Of a stretch of DNA of 21,997 bases, positions 7,979-13,908 are shown piece by piece. The position numbers were made by a program, and so were the translations under genes. This stretch comes from DYHD01 sp037445375 (lineage in GTDB: Bacteria; Nitrospirota; Thermodesulfovibrionia; Thermodesulfovibrionales; Dissulfurispiraceae). Under the pieces are notes generated by a model. That model did not search any database. It saw nothing but the letters and a program-made list of their open reading frames with translations, and was not told where the DNA came from. The DNA lies in contig JBBIKS010000038.1 of NCBI GenBank assembly GCA_037445375.1, positions 1 through 21,997 of the forward strand. Reading direction: 5' to 3'. Each line of letters begins with the position of its first letter. Within the stretch, counting starts at the first letter, position 1.

Positions 7979-8548
7979 TCAAACCACTCTTTCTCTATTC
8001 AGTCTAAAGCTGCACACCTTTGAATATTCAGCCCCTGAAGGCTTTAAAATGCTCCTCATCAGATGCACTTCCACTACATCAGCATTCCCGAATAACTTGC
8101 TCTTAAATTCATGAATGCAATTCATCACTTGCAAAATATCCTTTCTATCTTTGACCCTTCCAATCGTAAGGTGAGGAGAATGTTTTCTGTTTTCCTTCTC
8201 AAAACCAATCTCAGACATTGATTTATCAATATCCAAATATAGGTCTTTTAAACTATCAGACCTCTCGATACCCACCCATAAGACATTAGGTTTTTTTTCG
8301 TTAGGGAAAGCCCCCGTTGCCCGCACAGATATTGGAAAAGGCGCATAAAGTCGGCAAGTATCCCTTAGTCTTTGCTCTATTTCTGGCAGCATATTTTCCT
8401 TCACTTCGCCGAGAAATTTCAGGGTCAGATGGATATTTTCATAAGGCACCCATTTAATATCTTTTGATAAGGGGGCGGCAAGATTTATAACAAACCCTAT
8501 TTGTCTCTTTATTTCAGTTGGCAGGTCAATTGCTATAAAGCATCTCAT
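7979..8548 (-). CDS. thpR: RNA 2',3'-cyclic phosphodiesterase (2'-5' RNA ligase family)
   Basis: This 2H-phosphoesterase opens 2',3'-cyclic phosphates on RNA and can join or cleave 2'-5' bonds in vitro. Both HxT catalytic motifs are present: HLTLKFLG (H40, T42) and HLTIGRV (H126, T128), at the usual spacing in a 189-residue protein. The N-terminus MRCFIAIDLP is characteristic. Its ATG overlaps the pgpA stop by 4 bases (ATGA), a sign of translational coupling. The physiological RNA substrate is unknown for most members. Family assignment is firm. Confidence 0.94.
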   Translation of the reverse strand: MRCFIAIDLPTEIKRQIGFVINLAAPLSKDIKWVPYENIHLTLKFLGEVKENMLPEIEQRLRDTCRLYAPFPISVRATGAFPNEKKPNVLWVGIERSDSLKDLYLDIDKSMSEIGFEKENRKHSPHLTIGRVKDRKDILQVMNCIHEFKSKLFGNADVVEVHLMRSILKPSGAEYSKVCSFRLNRERVV

Positions 8549-8997
8549 GATATCCTCCAGACCTGCAAAATTATGTTTATAAATATTCCCGCAGCGATAT
8601 CATCAAGCATAACACCCAAGCCGCCATGAAAATGTCGCTCGATATTGCTTATCGGTATCGGTTTTAGTATATCGAAAAATCTGAATAAAAAAAAGGCTGA
8701 AATTAAATAACCAAGTGTAAGAGGAAGAAATGCAACTGATACAAGGTAACCTGTAAATTCATCTATTACGATTTTAGGACTGTCTTTTTGCCCAAATTCA
8801 TTTTCAGCGATATTGGAGCATATGACTCCTGCAATAAAGCAGATAATTATTAGCGTGACCAGCCAGAAGCTAACTGGTTTCAGTATTAAAACAAAGACAA
8901 AAGCCGCAAGGCTCCCGAATGTGCCGGGGGCAAAAGGGATATAGCCAACATAGAATAGGCTCGCAATAATCTTTGATATGGTTTTATAATTCAGCAT
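8545..8997 (-). CDS. pgpA: Phosphatidylglycerophosphatase A
   Basis: The protein dephosphorylates phosphatidylglycerol phosphate to phosphatidylglycerol at the inner membrane. The 150-residue product shows the family signatures PFAPGTFGSLAA near residues 21-32, DEFTGYL in the middle, and FRFFDILKPIPI followed by GVMLDDIAAG, which carry the conserved acidic and basic residues. About four hydrophobic segments are visible. Its first 14 bases overlap the end of the upstream phosphorylase gene, and its stop overlaps the thpR start, so the three genes are almost certainly cotranscribed. There is no obvious pathway link to thpR or recA. Confidence 0.94.
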   Translation of the reverse strand: MLNYKTISKIIASLFYVGYIPFAPGTFGSLAAFVFVLILKPVSFWLVTLIIICFIAGVICSNIAENEFGQKDSPKIVIDEFTGYLVSVAFLPLTLGYLISAFFLFRFFDILKPIPISNIERHFHGGLGVMLDDIAAGIFINIILQVWRIS

Positions 8998-9769
8998 CTT
9001 TCAGGGCATCTTTACATGGACAGTTTCTAAGTGGGGGGATTATTTTAGCCGTCTCTTTGATAATTGATTTTATTTTATCAATAGAGGTTTCCATTGTAGC
9101 GACCACTTCCGAGGTGGTTAGTTTAACGCTGGAAATGCCTGCTGCATAGTTTGTAACCACACAAAGAGATGCAAGGCAAATTTCAAGCTCCCTTGCAAGG
9201 ACGGCTTCGGGCATAGCTGTCATTCCTACGATATCACCACCGATAGAGGAAAAAAAACTTATCTCCTTTGCGGTCTCAAGTCTTGGTCCATTTACGCATA
9301 TATATGTGCCGCTATTTACTGCATCAATGCCCACATTTTTAGCGGCATCCTTGAGACAATCCCGCATTTCACCGCAATAAGGGCTCGTAAAATCCACATG
9401 CACCACTTTATCCTGCTCGTAAAAAGTTGATATCCTGCTTCCATAAGTGAAATCTATTATTTGGTCCGATAATACAATATCTCCCGGGTGTAATAACCTA
9501 TTTATGCCGCCGACTGCATTGACAGATATTATTCTTTGGACTCCAAAAGATTTAAAACCCCAGATATTTGCTCTGTAATTAACCTTGTGCGGAGGAAAAT
9601 TATGTGATGTCCCATGCCTCGCAAGAAATGCTATTTCAACATCATGAATCCTGCCTATCTTATAAGCTGATGATGGGCTGCCAAAAGGCGTAGATAAAGA
9701 AATCTCCTCTGCAATATTCAATCCTTCAATATCATAGAGTCCGCTTCCACCTATTAAACCTATTCTCAT
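8984..9769 (-). CDS. MTA/purine nucleoside phosphorylase family; predicted 6-oxopurine (methylthioinosine-type) specificity
   Basis: A trimeric-type nucleoside phosphorylase that splits nucleosides with phosphate. Family motifs are clear in 261 residues: GLIGGSGLYD (4-13), TPFGSPS (27-33), LARHGTSHNFPPHKVNYRAN (49-68), SVNAVGGI (82-89) and GMTAMPEAVLAREL (182-195). The base-recognition segment reads TNYAAG (206-211). Methylthioadenosine phosphorylases such as the human enzyme have two aspartates here (TDYD); Asn and Ala at these positions are the substitutions described for methylthioinosine phosphorylase and other 6-oxopurine enzymes. The simple label MtnP may therefore be wrong. Cys250-Pro-Cys252 near the C-terminus resembles the CxC of thermostable archaeal relatives. 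It is the first gene of the recA cluster. It has no ribosome binding site and a promoter-like sequence ends 8 bases upstream. Confidence 0.9.
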   Translation of the reverse strand: MRIGLIGGSGLYDIEGLNIAEEISLSTPFGSPSSAYKIGRIHDVEIAFLARHGTSHNFPPHKVNYRANIWGFKSFGVQRIISVNAVGGINRLLHPGDIVLSDQIIDFTYGSRISTFYEQDKVVHVDFTSPYCGEMRDCLKDAAKNVGIDAVNSGTYICVNGPRLETAKEISFFSSIGGDIVGMTAMPEAVLARELEICLASLCVVTNYAAGISSVKLTTSEVVATMETSIDKIKSIIKETAKIIPPLRNCPCKDALKDAEL

Positions 9770-9777
9770 GATTTTAT

Positions 9778-9806
9778 ATTTTAGGCTATATATAATTTAG
9801 TTGCAA
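9778..9806 (-). promoter_or_regulatory. Sigma70-type promoter candidate for the phosphorylase-pgpA-thpR-recA-alaS cluster
   Basis: On the minus strand a -35-like TTGCAA (9801-9806) is followed after exactly 17 bases by a -10-like TAAAAT (9778-9783). The start codon at 9769 follows 8 bases later and no Shine-Dalgarno sequence intervenes, so initiation here would give an essentially leaderless message. This is based on motif match only. Confidence 0.35.
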
Positions 9807-9959
9807 TAGATTTCTTAGGAAAAGCAATTCAGGTTTATTTAATGTCTGTTTATAAACCACGGTTATTTTTTTCTATCCTTAAATATGTCGCATATATTGT
9901 CATTGTTGAAGTTTTTTAGTGAACCTTCCCGCAGCAAGCTGCGGGGTATCCTAAAATCT

Positions 9960-9980
9960 CCCCTCCCATCAAAGGAGGGG
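9960..9980. repeat. GC-rich hairpin (CCCCTCC/GGAGGGG)
   Basis: This is a perfect 7-base stem with a 7-base loop, CATCAAA. It is of the same type as the hairpin at 10098-10120, whose loop starts ATCAA. Such CCCTCC-ATCAA-GGAGGG palindromes occur dispersed in many bacterial genomes. There is no downstream T-tract. Confidence 0.6.
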
Positions 9981-10015
9981 ACAAAAGGAGAGGGTGAAAA
10001 TAGTTTCTTGTCACC
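9979..10015 (+). repeat. 37-base direct repeat, copy 1
   Basis: The sequence from GGACAAAAGG to TTGTCACC is identical to positions 10051-10087. The copies are offset by 72 bases and separated by 35 bases of unrelated sequence. Perfect identity implies a recent duplication or repeat-associated slippage. Confidence 0.9.
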
Positions 10016-10050
10016 GCCAAAAATGACAGTTACTGGTGCAAATTTCATTT

Positions 10051-10087
10051 GGACAAAAGGAGAGGGTGAAAATAGTTTCTTGTCACC
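10051..10087 (+). repeat. 37-base direct repeat, copy 2
   Basis: Identical to 9979-10015. It is followed closely by the hairpin at 10098-10120, just as copy 1 follows the hairpin at 9960-9980, so the unit is associated with these palindromes. Confidence 0.9.
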
Positions 10088-10097
10088 CCCACCCTCG

Positions 10098-10120
10098 CCC
10101 TCCCCCATCAAGGGGGAGGG
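10098..10120. repeat. GC-rich hairpin (CCCTCCCCC/GGGGGAGGG)
   Basis: A perfect 9-base stem closes a 5-base loop (ATCAA). It would be very stable in RNA or as a cruciform. With the adjacent 37-base repeat it looks like a dispersed repeat rather than a gene-specific terminator, since no T-tract follows on either strand. Confidence 0.65.
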
Positions 10121-10161
10121 AAGTATAAGGAAACCGTGTAGCAAGCTACAGGGAATTACGA

Positions 10162-10414
10162 GTTAAAAAAGTAGTGTTTCTACTGATGGCAGTAGTATTT
10201 TTGGCATCAGGCTATGCCTTGCCGGTATGGTTGATTTGCCAAAGATGGGGCAGACGACCTGCTATGACGCAGGGGGGGGCTGTTATTCTCTGCCCAAGCA
10301 CATGGCAGGTCGGCGATTTGCAGGCAGACGTTGCATAGCCAAGCCAGAGGTTCGTGAATAATGGCAATGGTGTAGATCGTTTAACATTACACCCACTAAT
10401 TCACGCCTGACCCC
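10162..10414 (+). pseudogene. Broken 5' part of a DUF1566 (Lcl C-terminal) exported protein
   Basis: The plus strand encodes, in pieces, a protein of the type that begins with a signal peptide and continues LPKTGQT...GDLQAGVAWPSPRFVDNGNGTVTDN. From 10162 a signal-like stretch KKVVFLLMAVVFLASGYA is readable, but with GTT where a start codon should be. A frame change follows, then MVDLPKMGQTTCYDAGG. After a run of eight G at 10272-10279 the frame shifts again to GAVILCPSTWQVGDLQADVA. An in-frame TAG then stands where the family has Trp, followed by PSQRFVNNGNG. Homology stops there and the rest of the gene is absent. Near the break (10398-10414) is TAATTCACGCCTGACCCC, a possible element boundary. 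Two frameshifts, one stop, a lost start and 3' truncation make it a pseudogene. Confidence 0.75.
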
Positions 10415-10438
10415 TATTTATGTTTTAGGTGGCTATAT

Positions 10439-10900
10439 TTAAACCTCGAATATAAAATCAATCTCCAATGGTGAATTTAATGGGAGGACTGATACGCCAA
10501 CGGCTGTTCTTGTATGCTTGCCCGACTCTCCGAAAATCTCTACTAGAAGGTCAGATGCAGAATTGAGGACATTCGGTTGCTCTGTAAAATTATCTGCTGA
10601 TGCAATATAGCCATTTAAACGAATGCATTTCTTGATTTTGTCGAAACTTCCAAGATGTTTTTTTATGATTGAGAGGGCATTAAGCACTATTTGCCTTGCA
10701 TCTTCCTGAGCCTCCAGAAGCGAGACCGATTGCCCTACCCTGCCCGTCCTGACTAATTTGCCCTCTCTCAACGGAAGTATCCCACTTAGAAATAATAGGT
10801 TACCCGTCTGTATGCATGGGACATAAGAACCTAATGGGGCAGATGTCACAGGTATGACAATGCCCAATTCTCCGAGTTTATTTTCGATATCAGTTGACAT
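10439..10900 (-). CDS. RidA/YjgF/YER057c-family protein
   Basis: RidA-family trimers deaminate reactive enamine or imine intermediates from PLP enzymes, but many paralogues have unknown roles. The start at 10900 gives 153 residues beginning MSTDIENKLGELGI, matching a common longer subfamily (often annotated as a putative endoribonuclease or chorismate-mutase-like fold). Its members begin in this way and continue with GNLLFLSGILPL...GKLVRTGRVG. The C-terminal HTRTAVGVSVLPLNSPLEIDF keeps the arginine that in canonical RidA binds the substrate carboxylate. ATGs at 10924 and 10945 are also in frame; none of the three has a strong ribosome binding site, and I chose by family alignment. It is a single gene downstream of leuC with a gap of about 190 bases. 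It occupies the place where leuD would often be, and is not leuD. Confidence 0.85.
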   Translation of the reverse strand: MSTDIENKLGELGIVIPVTSAPLGSYVPCIQTGNLLFLSGILPLREGKLVRTGRVGQSVSLLEAQEDARQIVLNALSIIKKHLGSFDKIKKCIRLNGYIASADNFTEQPNVLNSASDLLVEIFGESGKHTRTAVGVSVLPLNSPLEIDFIFEV

Positions 10901-11087
10901 AGCTATTTTTGGGTTCTTTCTCATTGCAAGAGGGTAAAATATCATATCTGCCCAAAATAATTTTTTGATGCTAAGAAATCACCTCATATTCATTTTGTAA
11001 TATTATTTTGGACACCAATGGTAAAATATATCTCTTTACAAACTCCTAACCTTTTGAGAGGGAACTTAAGATGAACCACAATGAGTT

Positions 11088-12347
11088 TTATAGCCCCAGT
11101 TCTTCAGGCACGCTAATTCTTCCCAAGACGGCTGATGCGGCAGCGACGGCTGGATTGCACAGATAAACCTCGCTTTCAGGATGTCCCATCCTGCCTATAA
11201 AATTTCTGTTCGTTGTTGCTAAAGCCCTTTCCCCTTTGGAAAGAATCCCCATATAACCACCAAGACATGGTCCACAGGTCGGCGTTGAGACGACTGCTTC
11301 TGCATCTATGAAGACCTCAAGCAATCCCTCTTTTATAGCCTGTTTGTAAATGAGCTGTGTAGCAGGGATTACTATCATTCTCACATTGGGATTGACTTTT
11401 TTACCTCTTATCACGGCTGCCGCCTCCCTAAGGTCCTCGAGCCTTCCGTTTGTGCATGAACCTACAACGACCTGATCAATACTTATATGAGACAGTTCAG
11501 AGGCTGGTTTTGTATTTGCCGGCGAGTGTGGACAGGATATAGTCAATGGTATCTTTGAGCAGTCGTATTCCCTGATTTCCTCGTAATGGGAGTCTGCACC
11601 TGAATTATAGAAGGTATAAGCTCTCTTTACGCGTCCATTAACATATTCCTCTGTAATGGAATCAGGGACAATAATCCCGCTTTTCCCCCCGGCTTCTATT
11701 GCCATGTTGCACATTGTGAGCCTTCCATACATCGGCAGCGACCTTATAACCTCCCCCTCAAATTCCATAGCCTTGTATAATGCTCCGTCCACACCGATGT
11801 CGCCAATTGTATGGAGTATTAAATCCTTTCCTCCTACCCATTTGTTCAGTTTTCCATAATACATGAATTTGATAGATTCAGGGACCTTAAACCAGCATTC
11901 CCCGGTTGCCATTGCAGCGGCAACATCTGTTGAGCCTACGCCTGTGGCAAAAGCCCCCAGAGCGCCGTAAGTGCATGTGTGACTGTCAGCTCCGATAACA
12001 AGGTCTCCAGGTGCGACTAACCCTTGCTCTGGCAGGAGTGCATGTTCTACCCCCATTCTGCCGACCTCAAAATAAAGCTCAATATCTTGCTCACCAGAAA
12101 AATCCCTCAATATCTTACACTGTTCAGCCGCCTTTATATCCTTCTGCGGCGCAAAATGATCGGGTATCAAGGCTATCTTTTTTCTATCAAATACATTTTT
12201 GGCGCCTATTTTTTTAAATTCCTGTATCGCTATCGGAGCGGTTATATCATTTGCCAAAATAAGATCAACCATAGCATTTATCAGCTCGCCCGGATAAACC
12301 CTCTCCTTAGCAGAATGTGCTGCGAGTATTTTTTCTGTAATGGTCAT
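11088..12347 (-). CDS. leuC: 3-isopropylmalate dehydratase large subunit (LeuC, archaeal/HacA-like type)
   Basis: With its small subunit LeuD, this aconitase-superfamily protein isomerises 2-isopropylmalate to 3-isopropylmalate in leucine biosynthesis. The 419-residue length is that of the archaeal-type or LeuC2 branch, shorter than E. coli LeuC (about 466). The three [4Fe-4S] ligands are visible: C298 in GSCTNGR, and C358 and C361 in TPTCGPCLGG. GADSHTCTYGALGAFATGVGSTD (119-141) carries the active-site signature. AGGAGG lies 4 bases before the ATG. A near-perfect hairpin lies directly upstream of that site. No leuD is encoded in the window, so the partner must be elsewhere. This branch also includes homoaconitase and dimethylmalate dehydratase, so the substrate is likely but not certain. 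Confidence 0.9.
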   Translation of the reverse strand: MTITEKILAAHSAKERVYPGELINAMVDLILANDITAPIAIQEFKKIGAKNVFDRKKIALIPDHFAPQKDIKAAEQCKILRDFSGEQDIELYFEVGRMGVEHALLPEQGLVAPGDLVIGADSHTCTYGALGAFATGVGSTDVAAAMATGECWFKVPESIKFMYYGKLNKWVGGKDLILHTIGDIGVDGALYKAMEFEGEVIRSLPMYGRLTMCNMAIEAGGKSGIIVPDSITEEYVNGRVKRAYTFYNSGADSHYEEIREYDCSKIPLTISCPHSPANTKPASELSHISIDQVVVGSCTNGRLEDLREAAAVIRGKKVNPNVRMIVIPATQLIYKQAIKEGLLEVFIDAEAVVSTPTCGPCLGGYMGILSKGERALATTNRNFIGRMGHPESEVYLCNPAVAAASAVLGRISVPEELGL

Positions 12348-12360
12348 CTATCCTCCTTCT

Positions 12361-12416
12361 TAGTGTCAGCGTCAGTTTTTTTGAATCTTAAATCTTTCTT
12401 TCTGACACTGACACTA
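12361..12416 (-). promoter_or_regulatory. Hairpin in the leuC leader / ribE-leuC junction
   Basis: Arms TAGTGTCAGCGTCAG (12361-12375) and CTGACACTGACACTA (12402-12416) pair over 15 positions. The single mismatch becomes a G-U pair in minus-strand RNA. The loop is 26 bases. It sits between the ribE stop and the leuC ribosome binding site, with only a few bases between the stem and AGGAGG. There is no T-tract, so it is unlikely to be a simple terminator. It could influence leuC translation, processing of a ribE-leuC transcript, or bind a protein. Confidence 0.45.
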
Positions 12417-12464
12417 TGCTGTGTCTGCTATATAAAATTTGCGTTGCGTCTTGCGGATTAATCT

Positions 12465-13100
12465 TTAGACAAAGCCCGATTTTTTAAGTGCTGATAATAA
12501 AGAAGTATCGTTGTTGATATTAAGGAACTTTGCAACATATTTTCCCAGTATATCCGCTTCGAGATTAACAGTTTCACCCTGATTTTTGAGACCGATTGTT
12601 GTCATAGAGGAGGTATGAGGGATAATCACGATGCTAAATGAATCATCAAAAATCTCCACAACAGTCAGGCTTATGCCGTCTATTGCGATAGAACCTTTTT
12701 GAACTATAAATTTAAGGATCTCAGCAGGGGCTTCAATCTCAATCTTCATTACATTGCCGGATACCCTTTTTGATCTAATTCTACCAATGCCGTCAACATG
12801 TCCAGTAACAAAATGCCCTCCCATTTTTGAGTTAGGCTTGAGGGAAGATTCAATGTTGACCTTGTCCGACTTTTTCAGTTCTCCTAAGTTGGTGGTCTTT
12901 AAGGTCTCATAAGAGACATCAAACGAGAGGATGTTTCCGCTAATCTTAGTAGCAGTAAGGCATACACCATTGATAGAGATGCTGTCTCCGATTGCAGCGT
13001 CACCGAGTATTGTATTGCATTTCAGAGACAGAATGGCATTTCCTGACTTCTTTTCAAGGGAAACAATCTCACCAAGTTCAACTATTAATCCAGTAAACAT
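12465..13100 (-). CDS. ribE: Riboflavin synthase (alpha chain)
   Basis: The enzyme dismutates two 6,7-dimethyl-8-ribityllumazines into riboflavin and the pyrimidine precursor. I start it at the ATG at 13100, giving 211 residues, because MFTGLIVELGEI is the invariant N-terminus of the family. Upstream codons to 13151 have no family counterpart and run into a repeat element. The two lumazine-binding repeats are visible: the first at the N-terminus with GDSISINGVCLTA, the second beginning KMGGHFVTGHVDGIG and containing GSIAIDGISLTVVEI. No other riboflavin gene is nearby, and I see no FMN riboswitch pattern upstream, where the space is taken by a MITE-like element. The gene is probably read through from lepB or from its own unseen promoter. 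Confidence 0.94.
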   Translation of the reverse strand: MFTGLIVELGEIVSLEKKSGNAILSLKCNTILGDAAIGDSISINGVCLTATKISGNILSFDVSYETLKTTNLGELKKSDKVNIESSLKPNSKMGGHFVTGHVDGIGRIRSKRVSGNVMKIEIEAPAEILKFIVQKGSIAIDGISLTVVEIFDDSFSIVIIPHTSSMTTIGLKNQGETVNLEADILGKYVAKFLNINNDTSLLSALKKSGFV

Positions 13101-13127
13101 AGCTATTTTATAATATATTTTAATGTG

Positions 13128-13267
13128 CCTCTTGAAAAAGTATAGAAACAAGCATTTTTGTCATTCCGAACGAATGCGATGAAACTTTTAATATCAATAA
13201 CTTATCAGATTTATCGCCCATTTTCAAATAATCGGCGAAATGACAATTCAAAGACTTTTGCAAGAGC
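13128..13267. mobile_element. MITE-like inverted-repeat element between lepB and ribE
   Basis: Terminal inverted repeats CCTCTTGAAAAAGT (13128-13141) and ACTTTTGCAAGAGC (13254-13267) agree at 12 of 14 positions and enclose about 140 bases without a gene. Nested inside is a second inverted repeat, TGTCATTCCGAACGA...TCGGCGAAATGACA (13160-13244), belonging to the dispersed palindromic family seen elsewhere in the window. The right terminus ends 3 bases before the lepB stop codon, so the insertion may have set that gene's present 3' end. No target-site duplication is obvious. Confidence 0.5.
13160..13244. repeat. Dispersed palindromic repeat, copy D (nested)
   Basis: It begins GTCATTCCGAACGA and ends CGGCGAAATGAC, the ends of the same repeat type as 1326-1383 and 18578-18636. 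The centre is longer and diverged. Confidence 0.5.
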
Positions 13268-13269
13268 CT

Positions 13270-13884
13270 CTAATGTATTAAATTCCCGATTCGCCCAAAA
13301 CGAGGCAATTTCTTCACATCATCCCATGACCAATATAATATGAATGCCTTGCCTCTGATGTCTTTTGCATTAACAAAACCCCAGTATCTGCTGTCAAAAC
13401 TCTGGTCCCTATTGTCACCCATGACAAAATACATATCTTTTGGAACTGCCTGAGGAGGCAAATTGTCTCTCGGTTCTCTGCCGCCAGTGATTACATAGAT
13501 ATCCGTATGTTGAATATAAGGCTCATTTAATAATGCCCCGTTTAGATAAACATTTTTATTTTTTATCTCGATTGTATCGCCCTCAGTAGCGATTATCCTT
13601 TTGATAAAATCCCTGTCAGGTTCGTGAGGAAATCTGAATACTATAATATCTCCTCTTTCGGGTTTTCTTATTATAAGGATTTTATCATTGCTGAAGGGAA
13701 TTTCTGTCCCGTAAAGGAATTTATTAACCAAAAGATGGTCTCCTATCAGAAGCGTGGGTATCATAGAGCCTGATGGTATCTTAAATGCCTGAACAAAATA
13801 TGCCCTGATAAAAAGTGCCAATATTAGCGCAAAACCAATTGCCTTTGCGTATTCCAAGAGCTTGTTTTGGGGTTTTTTATTCAT
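13270..13884 (-). CDS. lepB: Signal peptidase I
   Basis: This membrane serine protease removes signal peptides from secreted proteins. The 204-residue product has one N-terminal transmembrane segment (residues about 14-33). The catalytic Ser40 lies in IPSGSMIPTL and the general-base Lys95 in RDFIKRIIATEGDTI. The late motifs VMGDNRDQSFDSRYWG (box E) complete the family pattern. A single membrane span and modest length place it with the compact S26A peptidases. It starts 24 bases after the lepA stop, giving the widespread lepA-lepB operon order. The last codons adjoin the inverted-repeat element at 13128-13267. Confidence 0.97.
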   Translation of the reverse strand: MNKKPQNKLLEYAKAIGFALILALFIRAYFVQAFKIPSGSMIPTLLIGDHLLVNKFLYGTEIPFSNDKILIIRKPERGDIIVFRFPHEPDRDFIKRIIATEGDTIEIKNKNVYLNGALLNEPYIQHTDIYVITGGREPRDNLPPQAVPKDMYFVMGDNRDQSFDSRYWGFVNAKDIRGKAFILYWSWDDVKKLPRFGRIGNLIH

Positions 13885-13908
13885 TACAATCCACTGATTT
13901 CCTTTCTT

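Larger units (their letters stand above)
9770..10161. other. Intergenic region rich in GC hairpins and repeats
   Basis: No gene is supported. Frames of 93 codons on both strands at 9863-10166 are low-complexity translations of the repeats. The contents are a hairpin CCCGCAGC/GCTGCGGG near 9928-9944, hairpins at 9960-9980 and 10098-10120, a 37-base direct repeat, and a GTAGCAAGCTAC palindrome around 10138-10149. The last resembles the first hairpin, so the two may be ends of one composite repeat. Confidence 0.6.

Noticed and set aside
9960..10120. Possible CRISPR array because of repeated units
   Set aside because: Only two 37-base copies with one 35-base spacer, no third unit and no cas genes. 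The units sit beside GC hairpins typical of dispersed repeats.
9863..10166. 93-codon frames on both strands with repeated SPSPFV/GEGGG-like peptides
   Set aside because: They are translations of the GC-rich hairpins and the 37-base direct repeat, mirror each other on opposite strands, and have no homologous domain.
13101..13269. FMN riboswitch upstream of ribE
   Set aside because: None of the conserved RFN-type segments is visible. The sequence is accounted for by nested inverted repeats.
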